Positions 60,072 through 64,000 of a stretch of DNA of 64,000 nt are shown piece after piece. Where the stretch lies: assembly GCF_003989795.1 (NCBI RefSeq), contig NZ_RZHG01000021.1:1-64000 (forward strand). The letters run 5' to 3'. Source of the stretch: Vreelandella andesensis. Its GTDB lineage: Bacteria; Pseudomonadota; Gammaproteobacteria; Pseudomonadales; Halomonadaceae. Made by a program: the position numbers and the translations under genes. The notes beneath the pieces were generated by a model. It saw nothing but the letters and a program-made list of their open reading frames with translations. It made no database searches and had not been told where the DNA came from. Every line of letters starts with the position of its first letter. Within the stretch, counting starts at the first letter, position 1.

Positions 60072-61628
60072 ATGAAGACACCACTGGCTTTAGCAATTTC
60101 CGCTGCAGCATTCGCTTTTTCGTCGGCCGCCCTGGCAGGCGACCCACAATCGGGCGGCACCGTTAACACCATTGTTCAACCAGAACCGCCAGGCTTAGTG
60201 CTGGGCATGGTGCAAAACGCACCGACACGCACCGTGGCAGGTAATATCTATGAGGGGCTGCTGCGCTACACCACTGACCTTGAACCAATGCCGCAGTTGG
60301 CTAAATCATGGGAAGTTAGCGACGATGGCCGCACCTATACCTTTCATTTACGTGAAGACGTGACGTGGCACGACGGCGAACCCTTCACCGCTGACGACGT
60401 GGTATTTTCTGCCGATGTTTTCCACCGCGAGCTGAACCCCAGTGCGCGGGCCGTTTTACAACATGTGGAAAACATCGAGGCAACGGATGATTACACCGTT
60501 GTGTTTACCTTAAACAAGCCTTTCGGCCCGTTCTTGATCTCTTTTGAGGCAGGCACCTTCACCATGGTGCCTGAGCATCTGTATGCGGGCACCGACTTCC
60601 GCAACAATGAACACAACGACCACCCGATTGGCACAGGCCCCTTCAAGTTCGCCAACTGGGAACGCGGCACCGTTATCGAACTGGTTAAAAACGACGACTA
60701 CTACGAAGACGGGCTTCCCTATCTGGACGGCGTAAACTGGCACATTATTCCCGACGGTGGCTCCCGCGCAGTCGCTTTCGAAAATGGCACCATTGATGTG
60801 CTGCCAAGCGGCACCGTTGAGAACTTCGATATACCGCGCTTATCCGCCATGGATAACGTCTGCATGACAGAAGAAGGCCACGAATACTTTAGCCCCTTCG
60901 CCATGCTGTGGATGAACAACCGTGAAGGCCCCACCGCCGACAAGCGCTTCCGCCAAGCGGTGATGTATGCCATGGATCGCGAATTTGCCAAAGATGTGCT
61001 GTGGAATGGTTTAGGCAATGTGCCGCTCTCAGCTTTTGGCTCCAACGCCCGCTTCCAAAATGACGATTTAGAACCTTACGATTACAATCCAGACCGCGCT
61101 CGTGAGCTGTTGGCTGAAATGGATTACGACGGCGAAGAGATAACTATTCTGCCGCTTCCTTACGGCGAAACATGGACCCGCTGGGCTGAAGCCGTTCAAC
61201 AAAACCTGCGTGAAGTAGGTATTAATGTAGAAACCCAAGCAAGCGACGTGGGCGGATGGAACCAGCGCCTTGGCGACTGGGATTACGATCTCGCCTTCAC
61301 CTATCTGTTCCAGTACGGCGACCCGGCATTGGGCATTTCGCGCACTTACCTATCCGATAACATTGCTAAGGGTTCACCCTGGAACAATGTGGAAGGCTAC
61401 GAAAACGAACGTGTTGACGAACTGTTTAACGCTGCTGCCACGGCTTTCCCTGATGAAAAGCGGGAAGCGCTATATCATGAAGTGCAGGAAATTCTGCATG
61501 AAGACGTGCCCGTCGGCTGGTTGATGGAGCTGGGCTTTCCCACCCTTTACCGCTGTAACGTGCAAGACCTAGTGACCTCCGGTGTGGGTGTCAACGATGG
61601 CTTCAAAGATGCTTGGTTAGAACGCTAA
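60072..61628 (+). CDS. ABC transporter substrate-binding protein (peptide/opine family 5)
   Basis: A 518-residue periplasmic receptor with a signal peptide (MKTPLALAISAAAFAFSSAALA, cut before GDP). The DppA/OppA family pattern is present: NIYEGLLRYTTDLEPMPQLAKSWEVSDDGRTYTF, HLREDVTWHDGEPFTADDVVFS and RFRQAVMYAMDREF. Ligands in the family include dipeptides, opines, nickel-chelates and glutathione; specificity is not evident. It is the first gene of the operon with permeases and ATPases, 300 bases from a divergent GntR regulator. GAGGAGCAGG lies before ATG. Confidence 0.94.
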   Translation: MKTPLALAISAAAFAFSSAALAGDPQSGGTVNTIVQPEPPGLVLGMVQNAPTRTVAGNIYEGLLRYTTDLEPMPQLAKSWEVSDDGRTYTFHLREDVTWHDGEPFTADDVVFSADVFHRELNPSARAVLQHVENIEATDDYTVVFTLNKPFGPFLISFEAGTFTMVPEHLYAGTDFRNNEHNDHPIGTGPFKFANWERGTVIELVKNDDYYEDGLPYLDGVNWHIIPDGGSRAVAFENGTIDVLPSGTVENFDIPRLSAMDNVCMTEEGHEYFSPFAMLWMNNREGPTADKRFRQAVMYAMDREFAKDVLWNGLGNVPLSAFGSNARFQNDDLEPYDYNPDRARELLAEMDYDGEEITILPLPYGETWTRWAEAVQQNLREVGINVETQASDVGGWNQRLGDWDYDLAFTYLFQYGDPALGISRTYLSDNIAKGSPWNNVEGYENERVDELFNAAATAFPDEKREALYHEVQEILHEDVPVGWLMELGFPTLYRCNVQDLVTSGVGVNDGFKDAWLER

Positions 61629-61691
61629 CCCAAAGCCACGCCCAGGTGGCGCAAGCTGCCTGGGTGCTAACGCTGCGCTAGGAAGGTCTCT

Positions 61692-62669
61692 ATGGTTTAC
61701 GCTCGCTTGATTTTAATGCGGCTTCTCAAAGCCGTTATCGTATTGCTTTTGATCGTTATTTTTAACTTCTTTCTTATCCAGATGGCCCCCGGCGACCCCG
61801 CGGCAATTTTAGCCGGTGAAGCGGGCGCTGCTGACCAAGAATTTATTAACCAGTTGCGCGAACGGTTTGGCCTAGACCAACCGATGTATGTGCAGCTTTG
61901 GCGCTACGTGTCGGGGATTGTCATGCTCGATTTTGGTTACTCTTACCGACTCGGTGTACCTGTATTTGATCTGATCATGGATCGCTTGCCCGCCACACTG
62001 CTACTAACGGGCACAGCCTTTGTACTCTCGTTGGTACTCGGCATTGTCGCAGGCTCAATGGCGGCGGCTCGGGTTAAAAAACCCTCTGGTTCACTGATTA
62101 TGGCGCTTGCGCTGGTGTTCTATGCCACGCCCTTGTTTTGGGTAGCGCTGATGTCCGTGTTGGTGTTTTCCGTTTACCTCGGCTGGCTGCCCGCCTACGG
62201 CCTTTACACCGTTGGCGCGGGGTACACTGGCTTTGCGCTTGTGTTGGATATCGCCCAGCACTTGATACTGCCTGCCACGACGTTGGCACTGTTTTTTATG
62301 GCGATTTACACCCGCATGACGCGCACCTCAATGCTGGATGCGGCGCAGCAGGACTTCGTCAAAACCGCCCGTGCGAAAGGGCTAAAACCTAGCGTTATTC
62401 AGCGTCGGCATATTCTGCGCAATGCCTTACTGCCGATTATCACCCTGGCAGGCCTGCAGGCTGGGCAGATGGTCGGTGGCGCTATTTTGACGGAAACCGT
62501 GTTTGCCTGGCCAGGTATTGGGCGACTGATGTTTGAAGCGCTTCAACAGCGTGACTACAACCTGCTGCTGGGTATTTTCTTCTTCTCGGCGGCCTTGGTA
62601 ATTGTCTTCAATATTTTTACCGACTTGGTTTATCGCTTGGCTGATCCACGTATCAAGGGGGCCTCATGA
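61692..62669 (+). CDS. ABC transporter permease (DppB-like)
   Basis: A 325-residue membrane protein with about six helices. The first is RLLKAVIVLLLIVIFNFFLIQMAPGDP, the usual DppB start, followed by the FGLDQPMYVQLWRYV domain. The EAA loop is TARAKGLKPSVIQRRHILRNALLPI, which contacts the ATPases. It overlaps the next permease gene by 4 bases. Confidence 0.95.
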   Translation: MVYARLILMRLLKAVIVLLLIVIFNFFLIQMAPGDPAAILAGEAGAADQEFINQLRERFGLDQPMYVQLWRYVSGIVMLDFGYSYRLGVPVFDLIMDRLPATLLLTGTAFVLSLVLGIVAGSMAAARVKKPSGSLIMALALVFYATPLFWVALMSVLVFSVYLGWLPAYGLYTVGAGYTGFALVLDIAQHLILPATTLALFFMAIYTRMTRTSMLDAAQQDFVKTARAKGLKPSVIQRRHILRNALLPIITLAGLQAGQMVGGAILTETVFAWPGIGRLMFEALQQRDYNLLLGIFFFSAALVIVFNIFTDLVYRLADPRIKGAS

Positions 62670-63499
62670 GCTTTTTCGCACGCTTCGCGCAAAACCGTGG
62701 TGCCCTGATAGGGCTGATTATTCTACTGCTGATTATTGTGATGGCGATTCTTGCGCCGTTGCTATTTCCTGAGTCCCCCTGGCGCATGGTCCAGCGGCCT
62801 TTTTTGCCGCCGCTTTCTCAGGAAGGCTTCCTGCTCGGCACCGACACCATGGGACGCAACGTGGCCGCAGGGTTAATGCATGGCGCCTGGGTATCGCTGC
62901 TGATTGGCTTGGTATCCACCAGCGTCGCCCTATTAATTGGTGTGCCGCTGGGGGCGATTGCCGGGTACTACGGAGGGCTGGTTGACGACTTCTTGATGCG
63001 CTTTACCGAGTTTTTTCAAACCATTCCTAACTTTGCCCTGGCGATTGTGCTGGTGGCAATTATGCAACCTAGCATCACGTCGATTGTGCTAGCGATTGCG
63101 CTGGTCAGTTGGCCGCCCGTAGCGCGTTTGGTCCGGGCAGAGTTTATGTCACTGCGCCACCGTGAATACGTTGAAGCGGCTCGCTTAGTCGGCCAAACCA
63201 ACAGCACCATTATCTTGCGTCAAATTTTGCCTAACACGCTGTCGCCAATTATTGTGCTGGCCTCGCTGATGGTGGCTACCGCTATTTTGCTGGAATCGGC
63301 GCTATCGTTTTTAGGCTTAGGCGACCCCAACGTAATGTCCTGGGGCTATATGATTGGCGCAGCGCGTACGGTTATTCGCCAAGCGTGGTGGCTGAGCTTC
63401 TTTCCTGGTGTGGCGATTCTGCTAACCGTCCTCGCGCTTAATCTCGTGGGCGAAGGGCTAGACGACGCATTGAATCCCAAACTGTCCCGCGAGCGCTAG
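62666..63499 (+). CDS. ABC transporter permease (DppC-like)
   Basis: A 277-residue membrane protein. It begins with the DppC-type segment NRGALIGLIILLLIIVMAILAPLLFPESPW and GTDTMGRNVAAGLMHGAWVSL. The EAA loop is YVEAARLVGQTNSTIILRQILPNTLSPIIV, and the C-terminus LSFLGLGDPNVMSWGYMIG is characteristic. It forms the channel with the DppB-like subunit. Confidence 0.95.
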   Translation: MSFFARFAQNRGALIGLIILLLIIVMAILAPLLFPESPWRMVQRPFLPPLSQEGFLLGTDTMGRNVAAGLMHGAWVSLLIGLVSTSVALLIGVPLGAIAGYYGGLVDDFLMRFTEFFQTIPNFALAIVLVAIMQPSITSIVLAIALVSWPPVARLVRAEFMSLRHREYVEAARLVGQTNSTIILRQILPNTLSPIIVLASLMVATAILLESALSFLGLGDPNVMSWGYMIGAARTVIRQAWWLSFFPGVAILLTVLALNLVGEGLDDALNPKLSRER

Positions 63500-63508
63500 G
63501 AGCCCCTT

Positions 63509-64000
63509 ATGCCTGTCACTACCGATTCTGCAACAGAGCATTCATCTGCTGAAACAGTCCTTAGTATACGCGACTTGAGCGTGGCGCTGCCCAAGGGGGC
63601 CGACCGTGCCCTGGCGGTGGAAGACGTTAGCTACGACGTTAATCGCGGCGAAATCATGTGCGTGGTCGGGGAATCCGGCTCGGGCAAATCGATGGCCGCC
63701 AATACCGTGATGGGCCTGCTACCCAAAGGGGTACATCCCGTTCAAGGTGAGGTTAACTTTCTAGGGCAAAACGTCATCACGTTACCCGAGAAGCAGCATC
63801 GCGCCCTGCGCGGTCTTAAAATCGGCATGATCTTCCAAGAACCCATGACCGCGCTAAACCCGTTAATGCGAGTGGGGGCACAAATCGCGGAGGTGTTTGA
63901 GGCGCATGGCCAGTTAACTCCAAAACAACGTCAAGAACGTGCCTTGGAGCTATTGATTGAAGTCGGTATCCCTCAGCCAGAAAAGGCCATCAGCGCTTAC
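63509..64000 (+). CDS. ABC transporter ATP-binding protein (DppD-like), partial
   Basis: The frame is open to the window edge (164 codons visible). It starts MPVTTDSATEHSSAETVLSIRDLSV, with TAGGAG before ATG and 9 bases after the permease stop. Walker A is GESGSGKS, and the Q-loop region is GMIFQEPMTALNPLMRVG, typical of peptide/nickel transporter ATPases. The signature motif and Walker B lie outside the window. A second ATPase gene (DppF-like), or a fused double ATPase, is expected next. Confidence 0.93.
   Translation, partial: MPVTTDSATEHSSAETVLSIRDLSVALPKGADRALAVEDVSYDVNRGEIMCVVGESGSGKSMAANTVMGLLPKGVHPVQGEVNFLGQNVITLPEKQHRALRGLKIGMIFQEPMTALNPLMRVGAQIAEVFEAHGQLTPKQRQERALELLIEVGIPQPEKAISAY

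Overview
The window looks like chromosomal DNA of a halophilic gammaproteobacterium, most likely Halomonas or a close relative (Halomonadaceae). This rests on gene order (recA-recX-alaS-lysC-csrA-tRNA-Ser-tRNA-Arg; pilMNOPQ-aroK-aroB-gltB-gltD; pyrG-kdsA-eno), on moderately acidic proteins and on a TAXI-type TRAP transporter. It is an assignment by recognition, not by a search. No rRNA, prophage, CRISPR array or IS transposase was seen.

Layout. 1-7147 (minus): tandem tRNA-Arg(ACG), tRNA-Ser(GCT), csrA, lysC, alaS, recX, recA with a LexA box, and pncC. 7202-10411 (plus): a 13-bp tandem repeat, then mutS and fdxA. 10427-20917 (minus): terminators and paired palindromes, then eno, kdsA, pyrG, gltD and gltB. 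21311-27922 (minus): aroB, aroK and the type IV pilus set pilQPONM. 28116-30647 (plus): the class A penicillin-binding protein PBP1a. 30726-34303 (minus): a TAXI-TRAP transporter with a DUF1850 gene. 34566-40229 (plus): GntR regulator, glutaryl-CoA dehydrogenase, CoA-transferase, a lone EAL protein and a GABA/5-aminovalerate-type aminotransferase. With the TRAP genes this suggests uptake and catabolism of glutarate or related dicarboxylates. 40308-49198: mixed housekeeping genes (thiamine-binding-like protein, hydrolase, SOS-controlled dinB, selO, sirtuin, FAD monooxygenase, a 24-residue membrane peptide, an LprI-like protein, a DsbA/FrnE-like protein, RNase Z).

49227-58948 is the accessory and defence region. 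First comes a short run of what look like integron gene cassettes with attC-like sites but no integrase in view (a CALIN-like element). It carries higBA, yefM-yoeB, a decayed ParE-type module, a cupin and an uncharacterised 124-residue protein. Next to it lies a four-gene operon whose genes overlap by 4 bases: a 1221-residue SMC-like ATPase, a MukE/MksE-like protein, a kleisin-like protein and a TOPRIM-domain protein. I read this as a Wadjet/MksBEFG-type plasmid-defence condensin. Its gene order (ATPase first) and compact TOPRIM subunit differ from the usual JetABCD or MksFEBG layout, and it is the strongest candidate here for a distinctive system.

59093-64000: an FCD-type GntR regulator diverges from a dipeptide/opine-type ABC transporter operon (binding protein, two permeases, and an ATPase cut by the window edge). 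Between them lie two GTCGAC-centred palindromic sites 21 bp apart and four 13-bp tandem repeats.
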